64,000 nt of DNA from Pyrus communis (lineage: Eukaryota > Streptophyta > Magnoliopsida > Rosales > Rosaceae), in assembly GCF_963583255.1 (NCBI RefSeq), contig NC_084804.1:30802612-30866611 (forward strand). Reading direction: 5' to 3'. Of the stretch, positions 46,101 through 56,230 are shown piece after piece (position 1 is the first letter of the stretch; each line of letters opens with the position of its first letter). The notes under the pieces are model-generated. The model did no database searches, was not told the DNA's origin, and saw only the letters and a list, made by a program, of their open reading frames with translations. The translations under genes were made by a program, and so were the position numbers.

Positions 46101-47808
46101 TCAGACTCGAGGGCTGTTTTTAATTAATTTTAGGAATGCTTTTTTTTTCCCTCTCTTACTTAATTTAAGCAAACTGAAAATAATATGTATAGTTGAATAT
46201 AAAAAGATATATATGTACATCAATCTGTACAATAAATTCCTCTAAGAAAGATATCTTACTGTTGTTTATAATAATACAGATCGCTTGATGATAAGCATAC
46301 CAACATCAAGACCATCAAACACTAATGACCGCACTTACATATTATACCAATCCTCATTCTTCAGTATATTTTGTCTCAAAATATAAAAATAAAAACAACC
46401 ACATAATCAGAAATGGTTGTGGTAGACAACGTTAAAAATCATGATATACATTTCCAAAGGAGACAGTGTCTTTGTAAGAGGAAGGAAAAAGAATTCTCAA
46501 TTCAGAAAAGATAAGAAAAATGAAATAATGAAAGTAAAGGATCATGCCGAACCTGAGTGCAACTTCTTTCCGCACGGTGTAACGGATTTTCTTATCAAAA
46601 CAACGTTCTTTTCTCTTCTCGCGAAACCGACTTAAAGAAGCAGCTCTCTGCGGTTGAGTTGGCCTTGCAGGTAAGTCATTCATACCCTGGAAGGAATGCC
46701 ATTATAGCAGCAAGCAAAGTGAAGAAAGTTAACACGAAAACTACAATTTCTAGGAACTTGGCTTGATTTATACATATCTAAAAGTACCAACTTGCTGGTT
46801 AAGAGGAACTGGCCCCATGGAAGGAATGCCGGAAGGGATTTCATATCCACCCAAAAGCAGCAGTACTGCCTGCACCTGTGAAAAAGAACCACAAAAGCTC
46901 AAGATTCTTATGTAACCCTCTCTCATTAACACCTGAAGCACCTATTTTGATTCGTATGACAGGTTTCCCGTACATATAAAACCTAAATAAATAAGTTGCC
47001 CAAACAATGCTCAGCAAACACTGAATCACCGAAAAAAATATATATATTTGCTTGCCACATAACATAATGAAACAAAGAACCGCTCCATTGTTGAAAATTT
47101 CATTGAAAGACTAAAAACTTTTAATTTACAAGCCATTGTCCAAAATAACATGTTTTCTTCCGCAGGACAAGTTTACAAAAACCTCTCACACCATCTGCGA
47201 TAATCAAACCAATAGGCCACATAACTCTTTTGAAATTCAACTGCTAATAAATCACGTAAATGAACTACGTTTTCGCGCATGACAAAGCAAACACCAAAAA
47301 TGTACGCATTACGGAAGTGCAATGAAACACACATCCTTCATAAATGCAGCTACTTAAACAATAAAGCATGACTCACAAGTTCCCCAAATAAAAATCAAAC
47401 TTTCAGAGAAGAACAAGACATATCAGGTATAGCATATAGAACAAAACAACAAAAGAAAAACATATAAAGGAATGCGAAACTGCTGCAAGTGAATCACTAC
47501 CGCTGCACAACTCGCATAAGTTGAGCACTAAACCTTACCTTGTCGGGCGAAACAGCGTCGAAGACATAAACCTCGCCATGAAACGAGAGAGTTAGCTGAT
47601 CAGAGGCACCGTTTGCGGCTGCCGGCGGAGGGTATTCGGAGCTGGGAAGGTAGAGTTGATTTGGAGGAATGGCGGTACTATCTTCGAAGCGTATGTTAGG
47701 GTTGTCAATGGGCTCTTCAACGTCGTCGTCTTGGTCGTCAACTTGGTTACTCTGCGTCACTCCTCCTGTGCTGCTGTAAATTGAATTCTGGTGCTCGGAC
47801 TCTGCCAT
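43182..47808 (-). CDS. GATA24/28: GATA transcription factor with TIFY and CCT domains (ZML type)
   Basis: Seven exons on the minus strand: 47539-47808, 46792-46875, 46553-46686, 45264-45374, 44889-44994, 43395-43466 and 43182-43289, all GT-AG with matching phases, giving 294 residues. Arabidopsis GATA24 and GATA28 (ZML1/ZML2) are of similar size. Domains in order: acidic N-terminus; TIFY domain (about 69-118) with [14 protein letters not shown] domain (about 132-174) with [20 protein letters not shown]; and a class III GATA zinc finger CTHC-x20-CNAC (about 201-228). Family knowledge: nuclear DNA-binding regulators linked to light-stress and phenolic metabolism responses. The start codon gives the family-typical MAESE N-terminus. 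I cannot choose between GATA24 and GATA28 orthologues. Confidence 0.92.
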
Positions 47809-48176
47809 TTCAGATACGAAAAAGATAACCCAGAACCCCAACCTCCAATTCACACACAAATACTAAGTTGATTGAAAGCAATCCAAACCCTAATTTTGAT
47901 TTCCTTAATTTTTTTAATTAAAAAAAACAACATAAATTTTTGTCTGAGAGCAAAAGAGTGAGGACCATAATTTGGGAATTCAATCAGCAATGGGAGATGG
48001 GAGCCAGAGGTTGAGGATGACGGGTTCGGGAAACGAACCTGCAAGTTTTTCACATTTACAGATATGCCACTGACTTGGACAATTATTATTATTTTATTTT
48101 TTTTACACGAGGACAGTGTAAGTTAATTTTAATTGGAATTTAAATTTCTTTAATACAGATTTTGTTAATTTCAAGA
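47809..48176 (-). promoter_or_regulatory. 5' UTR and proximal promoter of the GATA gene
   Basis: Only about 370 bp separate the start codon from the long-TIR element at 48177, so the transposable element is directly in the promoter region. No individual motif can be assigned with confidence. Confidence 0.4.
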
Positions 48177-49534
48177 GTAAAGTACACAAAACTACTTCAA
48201 CTATTAGTGTCATGCCACTTTCATATCTCATCTTTTAAAATTGACAATGTCATACCTTATCTTACGAATTTGTGTCAATGTTATACCTTCCGTTAGCATG
48301 CCGTTAATTTGTCAGTTAAATGCTGACGTGGTTTGATCCAAACCCCACTTTCTATTAAAAAATTTAAAAAATATTAAAAAATAAAAAAAATCATTTAATA
48401 TTTTTAAATATTAAAATAATAAAGAAAAGTTAAAACAAAAAAAAATCAAAACCTTTCGTCCCATCCACCCCCTCCCCCCTTCTCTCTCTCCCCATCTTCT
48501 TCTTCTCTGCGTGATTCAACCAAAAAAAAAAATTTGAAAACTCATCAACCCCCAATCCCCCCCCCCCCCGAAGAAGAAGAAGGAGGAAGAAAAAAAAAAA
48601 TTAAATAAAAAAAAAAAATCCCCAACCCAGTTCATCTCCCCCCCCCCCAAAAACCAAACCCAGTTCGTCCCCTCCCAAAACAAATCCAACCCCCTGCCAA
48701 CCCAGAAAGAAATAGAAGGAGGAGGAGGAAGACGAAGAAGAAGAAGAAGAAGAAGAAGAAAAAACCCCAGATCCCGTTCGCCGATTTCGCAAGGGGAAGG
48801 TGCGAGGTTGGGTGGGTGCGGAGGGTGGATGCGAGGGGAAGACGAACTGGGATTTTTTTTCTTTTTCTGGGTTGCAGGTAGGGGCTCGGGTGGGGGGAGA
48901 AGAGGGGGGATGGGGGAAAAGAAAGAAGGACGCGGGGGGAGGGTGGGAAGGGATGAAGTTTTTTTTTCTTTTTTTGTTTCTGGGTTGCAGGCTTGCAGCA
49001 GGGGGTGGGGGGGATGGGGGAGAAGAAAGAAGGACGCCGGTGGGGGGGGGGGGGGTGGTTTTCTTCTTTTGTTTTCTGGGTTGCAGGCTTGCAGCAGGGG
49101 GTGGGGGGGATGGGGAAGAAGAAAGAAAGACGTGGGGGGGTGGGAGGGGATGAAGTTTTTTTTTTTTTTTTTTTTGCCCTTTTTCTTCTTTTGTTTTCTG
49201 GGTTGCAGGCTTGCAACAGGGGGAGGGATGGAGGGAAAGAAAGGGTTGTTTTGTTTTATTTTTTTTTATTTTTTATTTTTTTTACTTTTCTTTATTATTT
49301 TAATATTTAAAAAATATTAAATGATTTTTTTTTATTTTTTAATAGTATTTTATTAATAGAAAGTCGGCCCTAAATCAAGTCACGTCAGCATTTAACTGAG
49401 AAATTCACGCCAAGCTAACGGAAGGTATAACATTGGCACAAATTCGTAAGATGAGGTATGACATTGTCAATTTTAAAAGATGAGGTATGAAAGTGTCGTG
49501 ACACCAATAGTTGAGGTAGTTTTTTGTACTTTAC
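48177..49534. mobile_element. long-TIR fold-back element (MULE-like, non-autonomous)
   Basis: The left arm 48177-48433 (gtaaagtacacaaaact...) and the right arm 49281-49534 (...ttttttgtactttac) are reverse complements over about 255 bp. Shared blocks include catctcatcttttaaaattg-type, ttgtgtcaatgttata, ccgttagc and tttaatatttttaaatatta. The interior is extremely purine/pyrimidine-skewed and repetitive with no transposase. Long TIRs and a lack of coding capacity suggest a Mutator-like or fold-back element. No target duplication was found. It sits immediately upstream of the GATA gene. Confidence 0.75.
48860..49235 (+). repeat. G-rich tandem repeats inside the fold-back element
   Basis: About four units share ttttctgggttgcagg followed by cttgcagcagggggtgggg, then gggaagaagaaagaagga and a poly-T tract. 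The anchors ctgggttgcagg occur near 48868, 48981, 49075 and 49198. Several G-runs of four or more fall close together (for example 49037-49059). The plus strand is G-rich and could form quadruplexes. Confidence 0.75.
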
Positions 49535-49595
49535 AAACTCTCACTCATTCATAGGAATTTGAAAACGACAATTTATAAATTCTGATTTATTTAAA

Positions 49596-49751
49596 GGGTA
49601 ATGCTTAGAAAACTAAACTTTTAGAAAGAGTTTGTAAACTAAATGATATGTCACCAATATGAATGAGTACGTTTATCAATGTTTAAGTCATAATCTAATA
49701 ATTACCTTCCATGTTATTTTGTTTACAAATTTAGTCTCCCTAACATCACTC
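49596..49751. mobile_element. second copy of the MULE-type MITE
   Basis: It starts gggtaatgcttagaaaac and ends taacatcactc, with a body matching the MITE at 40969-41137. The flanking 9-mers ttatttaaa and ttatgaaaa agree at seven of nine positions, consistent with an older target duplication. Confidence 0.6.
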
Positions 49752-49824
49752 TTATGAAAATTCTAAGTTTATTTCTCTTATCCAAACATAGTGTTAAGTT
49801 AATTCAAAAATAGAGGATTTGAAT

Positions 49825-50190
49825 TTGCTTAGACTGCCTGGCTAGTAGCTCCAACTACTTTCTGCCCTTGGCTCGCGGCTCGAGGACTTTGGTCTCCTAC
49901 CTGTGATATGTGGCTACCGTAGCAGCGAAATGAGTTGCTGCAGCATGCTCCTGAGCTTCAGTTTGGGCTGCTGCTGCTACAGTGGTCCTTGTCGTGGGCT
50001 GCAAGGTGGTGGCCACAGTGATGGGCTCCTCATGTCGTCGTGTTGAGCTTAGAGGATCATCGTCATGGGGCCACATTCTCATCTCTACACACCAGTCCAA
50101 ATTCTTCAACGTACAAGGTTCTGTTCGTTGTGGTTTCAGAATTTCCTACCATTGTATTCTTTTTTCAAGGACTAATCAATAAACTTTTCT
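49825..50190 (-). pseudogene. gag N-terminal fragment of the second Tat element
   Basis: From the ATG near 50150 (ATGGTAGGAAATTCTGAAAC) to about 49825. It corresponds to the alanine/threonine/glutamine-rich N-terminal gag segment of the first element (for example ATTLQPTTRTTVAAAAQTEA). The frame is interrupted and then truncated. Confidence 0.6.
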
Positions 50191-51073
50191 AGCAAAATTC
50201 AAATGGTATGATGTGTGAGAAATTCAACGTAACAAAAAATTCCAAAAACCAATTGCGAGAGTCTTCTTTGAATATTTGAATCAAGCTCTCAATGAAGGGT
50301 CGTTTGGTATGCAAACATGACGGAATGGGACAGGACGGGACGGGATGGGACGGGACAGAATAGTGGTTCCACGTGATGTTTGGTATGCGCAGGACAGAAC
50401 GGGATAGTTGTTTCGTTTTGCGTTTGGTAAGTGCAGGACAGAACGAAACCAAAATATTAAAATGACTAACTTACCCCTGTTTTGTCTGTTTTTTTTCTTC
50501 TTCTTCTTGCTGTTGCTTATCTATGATATATTTTGTACACTATATTTTTTTTCTTCTTCCTCGTCATGATCATTCCAATTATGTGAGATGGCCATATAAT
50601 CTATCAAAGAAGCCATAATATTACATATGTAAAACAAAGAAACATATTGTTAGTGGAGCAAACATGATGCAATTAAGTTAATATCTGCCTATAGCTTTTT
50701 ACAAAGCTAAATTACTTCCTAGTGGAAAAGGTAATCCAGTAAACAATATATATGATCAATTAAAAAGAAAATCCAGTGAACAATATATATGTTCTTTTTT
50801 TCACTGTTGTTTTGGGCAATATTGCAACTCTTTGGTTTTCATATACAGCATCAATAGGCTGAAAGCATGTTATTCATATGCAACATCGCCGATGCAGCAT
50901 CATAACCTGTTCATATTTGAAGACATATATGCTTTTCTATGATATATTTTTTTACAGTAGCACATGGCTGAAGATATGTTATGCCATTTGTTGACTAAAG
51001 ACATGGCAGAAGAAGCAAAACGAAAAACAATGAATGACTAAAGATTGTATTCCTTGAACAATGAATGAATTAC

Positions 51074-51117
<44 letters not shown>

Positions 51118-51118
51118 G
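51074..51118. repeat. (GA)n microsatellite
   Basis: About 22 GA units with one interruption (gaaaga), inside the DBR1-carrying transposon. Confidence 0.95.
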
Positions 51119-51500
51119 TGTTTGTTATTTATACAAGTATTCTTTGCTTCACTCATAAGCTACTAACCAACTAACTTCCTTATATCCCTACAAACCCCAA
51201 CAGACTAACAGCCTTCCTATAATCTCAACAAAGTAACTGCCTTGCTAATGTGTAACCTTCATGCTGATGTGTCTGTAGAGTCATACTGATGTGTACATAT
51301 CAATCAACAAACCCATGGTTTGAAGCAATAACTTCATTGGCAAAGACTTAGTAGATACTTTACAAAAGAAAAAAAAAAAACATTAAAAGGGTAAAGACCA
51401 CTGCGGGGAACATCTTATACACCACTTTCAGAATCTCATCAAATACCTGAAGAAACTTGCGGGGAACATCTTATACTCATTTTTCCGTTCTTGCAATTAC

Positions 51501-52174
51501 CTCCACCTTAAAATCTGGTTTTTCCCAAACAAGTTCCTTCCAGTACCCACAATCAGTGATGCCAACAGGCCAATCATGTGAAAGAAAAATATCAATTGGT
51601 TCCTCAACTTGCATGAGTTTGTGGAAATCATACTCACAAACATGATACAATGACCTGATAGTATGACCATTATAAGGAGGCCTCTTAAAGTGTCTTGCTC
51701 AAAGGAAAAAAAAAATGAACCGCTTTCAAACATTTAACACCATATATCAAATTGCACACACCACCATCGCTATATTTACAATAATAGCAAAACATAAACA
51801 GCTATTGTTTTACCAACAAAAGATAAGCAATGAAGTAAACACCAATTCGAAGGTTTCCGAACTTGACTACACCAGCAAACCCCAAGAAGTTTATATTAGG
51901 TGCTGCCCATCCTCCATAGTACCTATACAAACAGCAAAAACAAGTAAAAGACTCGCAACAATCATTCATCCGAAGCGAAAAAAAACGACACGAAAAACAA
52001 TTGGAAGAGAATGCCATAGATTATAGTTAAAGAAGGGACTCACAATTCCCACAAGTAATTAGAAGCCTCGTGATTCCCACCGATGAATGTGGTCGGGTAC
52101 AGAGCCACTGCCTCACCGGAATAGTATTTCCAAAATGTGTTCATGCTTCGGAATTTACGAGGCACTTTAACCCA
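51501..52174 (-). pseudogene. DBR1: captured fragment of RNA lariat debranching enzyme (three exons)
   Basis: Minus-strand exons 52044-52174, about 51846-51922 and 51501-51693 still have plausible GT-AG sites. They encode a continuous stretch of the DBR1 metallophosphoesterase domain: [27 protein letters not shown] (the GNHE metal-binding motif), [34 protein letters not shown] and [20 protein letters not shown]. Introns are retained, so the capture was from genomic DNA and not from mRNA. The N-terminal and C-terminal parts of DBR1 are absent. Full-length DBR1 cleaves the 2'-5' branch of excised intron lariats. This piece cannot encode a complete enzyme, though it could be transcribed. Confidence 0.9.
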
Positions 52175-52324
52175 CTAAATTGCACAGCTCGGAACCAGAT
52201 CCAATTCTTTACAAACAAGAATCATAATAAAACTTAAAAATCAGACTTTGTTCTTTTTTCCAAGCACAAGTTAAACCAGAAAAACCAAGAAAACTTACTT
52301 ATTTTCTCATAATCATCCTATTTT

Positions 52325-52470
52325 CCATGGAAAAATCAAGAAAACGAAGCTGGAGATGCAGCAGTTACGGGAGAAGATTGAGATCGAACCTAGAGATGCA
52401 GCGGCTACAGGAGAAGATCAAGATCGAACCTGGAGATGCAGCTGCTACGGGAAAGGATGAGGAGGAAGGC
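52325..52470. repeat. ~45-bp tandem repeats at the right end of the DBR1-carrying transposon
   Basis: Three units built on ctggagatgcagc, gctacgggagaagat and tgagatcgaac repeat in direct order (anchors gagatgcag near 52351, 52392 and 52433). They are non-coding as far as can be seen and are probably sub-terminal repeats of the transposon. Confidence 0.7.
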
Positions 52471-52779
52471 TACGGGAAAAGGCAGCGCAGGTAGAGAAGA
52501 TGGAACGAAGAAGATAGAATTTTAGGGTTTGTTTTTTATATGGTGTAAATATTGAAAAAGATAAGGGGTATTTTTTTCTTAAAATGTTATAATTTTGTGT
52601 TCCACAGATGTGGAACGAGTCGTTCCAGGAGGGTGAGGGGAACGAAAATTCACCCAAAACTCGTCCTGTGGAACAGCGCGTTCCACCCGTTTTAGACGCA
52701 CCAAACGTGGGACGGAACACCTCGTCCCACTCCATTTCGTCTCGTCCCGCGTACCAAACGCACCCTGAAGGCACCAATT

Positions 52780-53421
52780 TGTGGTAGTGAATTTTCACCG
52801 TCTTCAATCTTGACGAAAATGTACCTACAAAACAATCAACATTTTTTATCAAAAACCTAAGTCTCATCCGAGGTTAGGCCAATGGATCTTGAATGTCTAA
52901 GTTAGTTAGTTTCTCTTGAAAAGAGTAAGTGCTTAGGGCTTTTAGGGTAGCTAATGCTTACCGAAATTTGGTAGAGATGGAGGTATATATAAAGGAGTGA
53001 CCGGCCACAGTGTTAGGGTTTTGCTCTACGCGTGGTAGCATCATATTGGGCAAGGTGTGAGTAAAGAATATTCTCAATATATTAAATTGGAAATATTATC
53101 GTGAGATAATTGTGGAAATATCCCTAATTGATTGAAATATGGATTACTTACTTTGATGGAGTCAATCTTCAATTAGAAATGTATTATAGATAGGAATATA
53201 GGAATTGGTAACTAATCCCGATCTTTAATGCCCTTGACTTTTCTTTGCCATGAGCATGAGAGTTATGAGCAGTCGTATTCAGCTGCTTTAACCTTCAATG
53301 GTGCTGAGCTGCGCGTGGAAGTATTTGATAAGCTTGAGCATTTAATGAGGCCAATCTTATTTTTCTTGAGCGAAAATCCACATCTCGCCTATAGGATTTT
53401 TAGAATTATTTAGGCTCCACA
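52780..53421 (-). repeat. LTR of the second Tat-lineage element
   Basis: 642 bp, the same length as the LTR at 7503-8144 and homologous to it in reverse. It begins tgtggagcctaaataattc on the minus strand and ends actaccaca. Shared words include gaaatattatcgtgagata-type, gaccggcca and aggccaatggatctt. It is clearly diverged from the first element. Confidence 0.85.
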
Positions 53422-54114
53422 AATGATATTGCTATTAAAATTCTAAACTAGTGTTGTGATACCAAATTGGAGTTCGGGCTTAGTTAAATAGTCGAATAAC
53501 CATTATAAAAAATAGACATAAAGCTTTGCACATAAAACTCAACATGTTTCAGAATGATGCCTACTCACAATATAGATTTAAGGCCACAAGGACTGAGCGC
53601 ATAAGTACTGAGAACTCAGAGGTACCCTGATTAATCTCTAGTTAAATGTATGACAATCATTCAATTATAACAAAGCGCTCAAACAAAGTATGATCGTCAG
53701 TTTAGCAAAATAATAATATAACTACAATAATTTTGGTATTTTGAAAATATGTTGTCCCTACATGAAATGTAGCCCAAACATTGTCCCTTTTAAGCAATTT
53801 TTTCTTAAATAAATCACTCGAAAACAACGAATAATATTTGCACAGTGAGTGTATAAGCAGCTAAATAATGGTGATTTTTTGCCATTAGCCTAAGTTGTAT
53901 TTTTTATTTTGGAAATATGGAGGCACCAAAGAAAAATGGAAATGTACCCAAAATTTGCTACGTTATCCGAAAATGGAGATTAAACAATTGGTGGGTTGCG
54001 ATCCGGTCTTGTCACTTGACTTGACGTTTCTCTGTGTTGTTGGAAAGGTTTTTGCTTTTTCCACACCCAACGCAGAAGGAGGAGTGCAGAAGCGAATCCA
54101 TCAAATCATCAGCC
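53422..54114 (+). promoter_or_regulatory. upstream region and 5' UTR of the costars gene
   Basis: AT-rich sequence with no gene. The part directly before the start codon (about 54020-54114) is probably the 5' UTR. No specific motif is assigned. Confidence 0.4.
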
Positions 54115-55406
54115 ATGAATGTAGAAGAAGAGGTCGAGCGTCTCAGAGAAGAAATCCAAAGGCTTGGCAAGCTCCAAGACGATGGTTCTTACAAGGTTAA
54201 TTAAATCTCTCCTCTTGCTTTTTCTTAGTGTGTATATCCAGTAATTATAATTGTAATGCTGCTCTACAATTCGACCCAGATTGAGAAATACAAGTTACTG
54301 TTTGGATCTAAAATTGTTGGGCCATGTCAATGGTGGATCTGTATTTTTCTACTTGTTTACAAGTTTCTGATCGCATGATTGATCTAGGCTGTGTATTTGA
54401 TCATTCATCAAAACTCACTACAATTGCAAAACAAGACTCGAATCGATTGGTGTTTATTTCGTGCAGGTATCGAAAATTCACTACTGTTGCTCATCAGATT
54501 GTGCTTGACCTCATTGTTTTTTGGCTTTGATAAGATTTCTCTGCGTATCTACGCATTACCGGTTAACATATTCTTTGTGACTCGTCTCAAGATGTTTGCT
54601 TCTTTTGTTTCAAGTTTGTAGATGTATTTGATCTTTGTCAGTTGAAGGTGGCATTTTCCCCCCTATAAAAATGTGGTCATTTTCTCTGCTAAAAGCCTGT
54701 AAGCCTATAAGAATGTTGGTATGTGAAAACTAGGTTATGTATTTTCTGCTACAAGTAGAAAAACCGTAGCAGATGAGCATATGTTCTCTTCCTTCTGCAT
54801 CCCCCGTCGGAAAATTGTAATTTTTATTGCATTTATCACTTGAGAGGGACAAATAGAGAAAGAAACAGACCTCGTCCAGATTGAAGGAAGTAGTTATAGC
54901 TGATGCATTTTCATGGTGATTGAATTATTTGGTGTTTGATATGTTGTAAAGTCATCATGTGTCGATTCAGCTCATTCAGAATTTCAGATTTCTTCAGGTT
55001 TCTGTTATCAACTCCGCTGTTTGGGGTATGTCGGTTTAATTTCTAGTCTTCTGCACATCTTTGACGCACACGCACACACCAAGAAGATTTTTAACTATTT
55101 TGAACGAACATTTTACTCTTGTGATACCTTAAGCTTCAATACTTACGTAAATCATCTTTGTGTTTCCTACAATCTATGAACTTTGATTTATCGGTGTAGG
55201 TCACATTTGGTGTGCTATTTAATGATGATAGATGTGCAAACATATTTGAAGCGTTGGTTGGGACGCTAAGAGCGGCAAAGAGGCGGAAATTTCTCACATA
55301 CGATGGTGAGCTACTGCTGCAGGGTGTCCACGACAACGTGGAGATCGTACTCAAACCAAAACCGGCAGCAGCGGCGGAGGCAACTGCTGCAGTCGGGACA
55401 AGTTAG
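54115..55406 (+). CDS. costars family protein (ABRACL-like)
   Basis: Exon 1 (54115-54195) encodes MNVEEEVERLREEIQRLG and ends SYK before a GT donor. A 1,004-bp intron follows. Exon 2 (55200-55406) starts VTFGVLFNDDRCANIFEALV and ends at TAG, giving 95 residues. The whole costars domain is present: VGTLRAAKRRK and YDGELLLQGVHDNVEI. The tail is an Ala-rich extension (AAAAEATAAVGTS). Family knowledge: costars proteins (ABRACL in animals) are small globular proteins linked to actin dynamics, and in plants they are poorly studied. The start ATG is in good context and gives the family N-terminus. Its 3' end converges on the KH gene. Confidence 0.93.
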
Positions 55407-56230
55407 GGAAGTACGATGCACCTGTATCAATTTCATGTCATGTTATAGTCCATATATCATGTACTGTCTTTGTGTGAAAGAGACTAAAATACTTTTGAGA
55501 GACCCATGTTTGCCAGTTGAAAGTGTTTATTTCGCTTAATCTCAGGTCCATTTCCAGTATTACCTAACATTCTTGTTCCTAAGTTCTTATCCATATGATG
55601 CTGCCCATGATCATACTCTTCATTATCATCATAATCATCAGCGTCAAATTCATCGTCATATGGCTAGGCGATATTGTAATCTACACTAGTTTACGAGAAT
55701 GCGAACTTGAACTCAAGTGCAACCGTACGAGTATTGTCCTAAACAACTGACTTAACTCATATATGTTTATCCCGCCCCTTAACCAAACAAAATACCACAA
55801 ATTAACACTTAATCCCACTTGTCATTTTAATTTATACACACATCACGCATCACCTTGTTAACCTTGAGAGAATAATTGAAACACACTGTTTTCCTCTTCC
55901 TCAACTGTCACATTACAATAAACAGAGGTAATTGAGCAAAAAAGATTAATTTATTAAAAGACTGAGTTAACTAAGCAAACGCTCTCGTATCAAATTCCTT
56001 CCTCTTCGTTTCTCAAGAATACATCAATATGGCAGAATGATTAACAACCTCCGAAACATATTGGTAAGCCGAAAGAGAAAAGTTTACTTTTGCTTAGCTC
56101 GGGACTGGCATTAAAAAGAAACCCTCAAGGCTGAATCTTCCTACCCTAGTGTACAATATTTGACAAAATCAAAGGCCGATTGATTACCAAGCCACTGGAG
56201 TCTTCTCCTTCAAACATGTCGCAAAACCAA
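55407..56230. other. convergent 3' region between the costars and KH genes
   Basis: It contains the 3' UTRs of the plus-strand costars gene (left part) and the minus-strand KH gene (right part). It is AT-rich, with no other gene or repeat recognised. Confidence 0.5.

Larger units (their letters stand above)
50297..52765. mobile_element. 2.47-kb TIR transposon carrying host gene exons (Pack-type)
   Basis: The ends are inverted repeats: gggtcgtttggtatgc at the left, and at the right gcgtaccaaacgcaccc, which reads gggtgcgtttggtacgc in reverse. Both ends then have many gggac/gtccc words. The element is flanked by tgaa on both sides (50293-50296 and 52766-52769). It lies exactly in the primer-binding site of a Tat element, so both breakpoints are certain to within a base or two. 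It has no transposase. Its interior carries three exons of DBR1 with introns. The terminal motif is like PIF/Harbinger or hAT elements, but the superfamily is unresolved. Confidence 0.85.
49825..53421 (-). mobile_element. 5' end fragment of a second Tat-lineage element, split by a DNA transposon
   Basis: On the minus strand there is an LTR (52780-53421), then aattggtgccttca (52766-52779), then a 2.47-kb transposon (50297-52765). The sequence continues as ttcattgagagcttgattc (from 50296 downward), with the leader and first part of gag to about 49825. The leader and gag start (caatggtaggaaattctgaa) match 8147-8400 of the first element. The rest of this element is lost at the left boundary. Confidence 0.85.

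Noticed and set aside
48632..49320. Long overlapping open frames on both strands (up to about 190 codons)
   Set aside because: They arise from poly-G/poly-T and GAA-type tandem repeats inside the fold-back element. The proteins are low-complexity and differ only by frame.
51457..51645. Plus-strand open frame across the DBR1 fragment
   Set aside because: It is antisense to DBR1 exon sequence; the minus strand gives the clear DBR1 match with splice sites.
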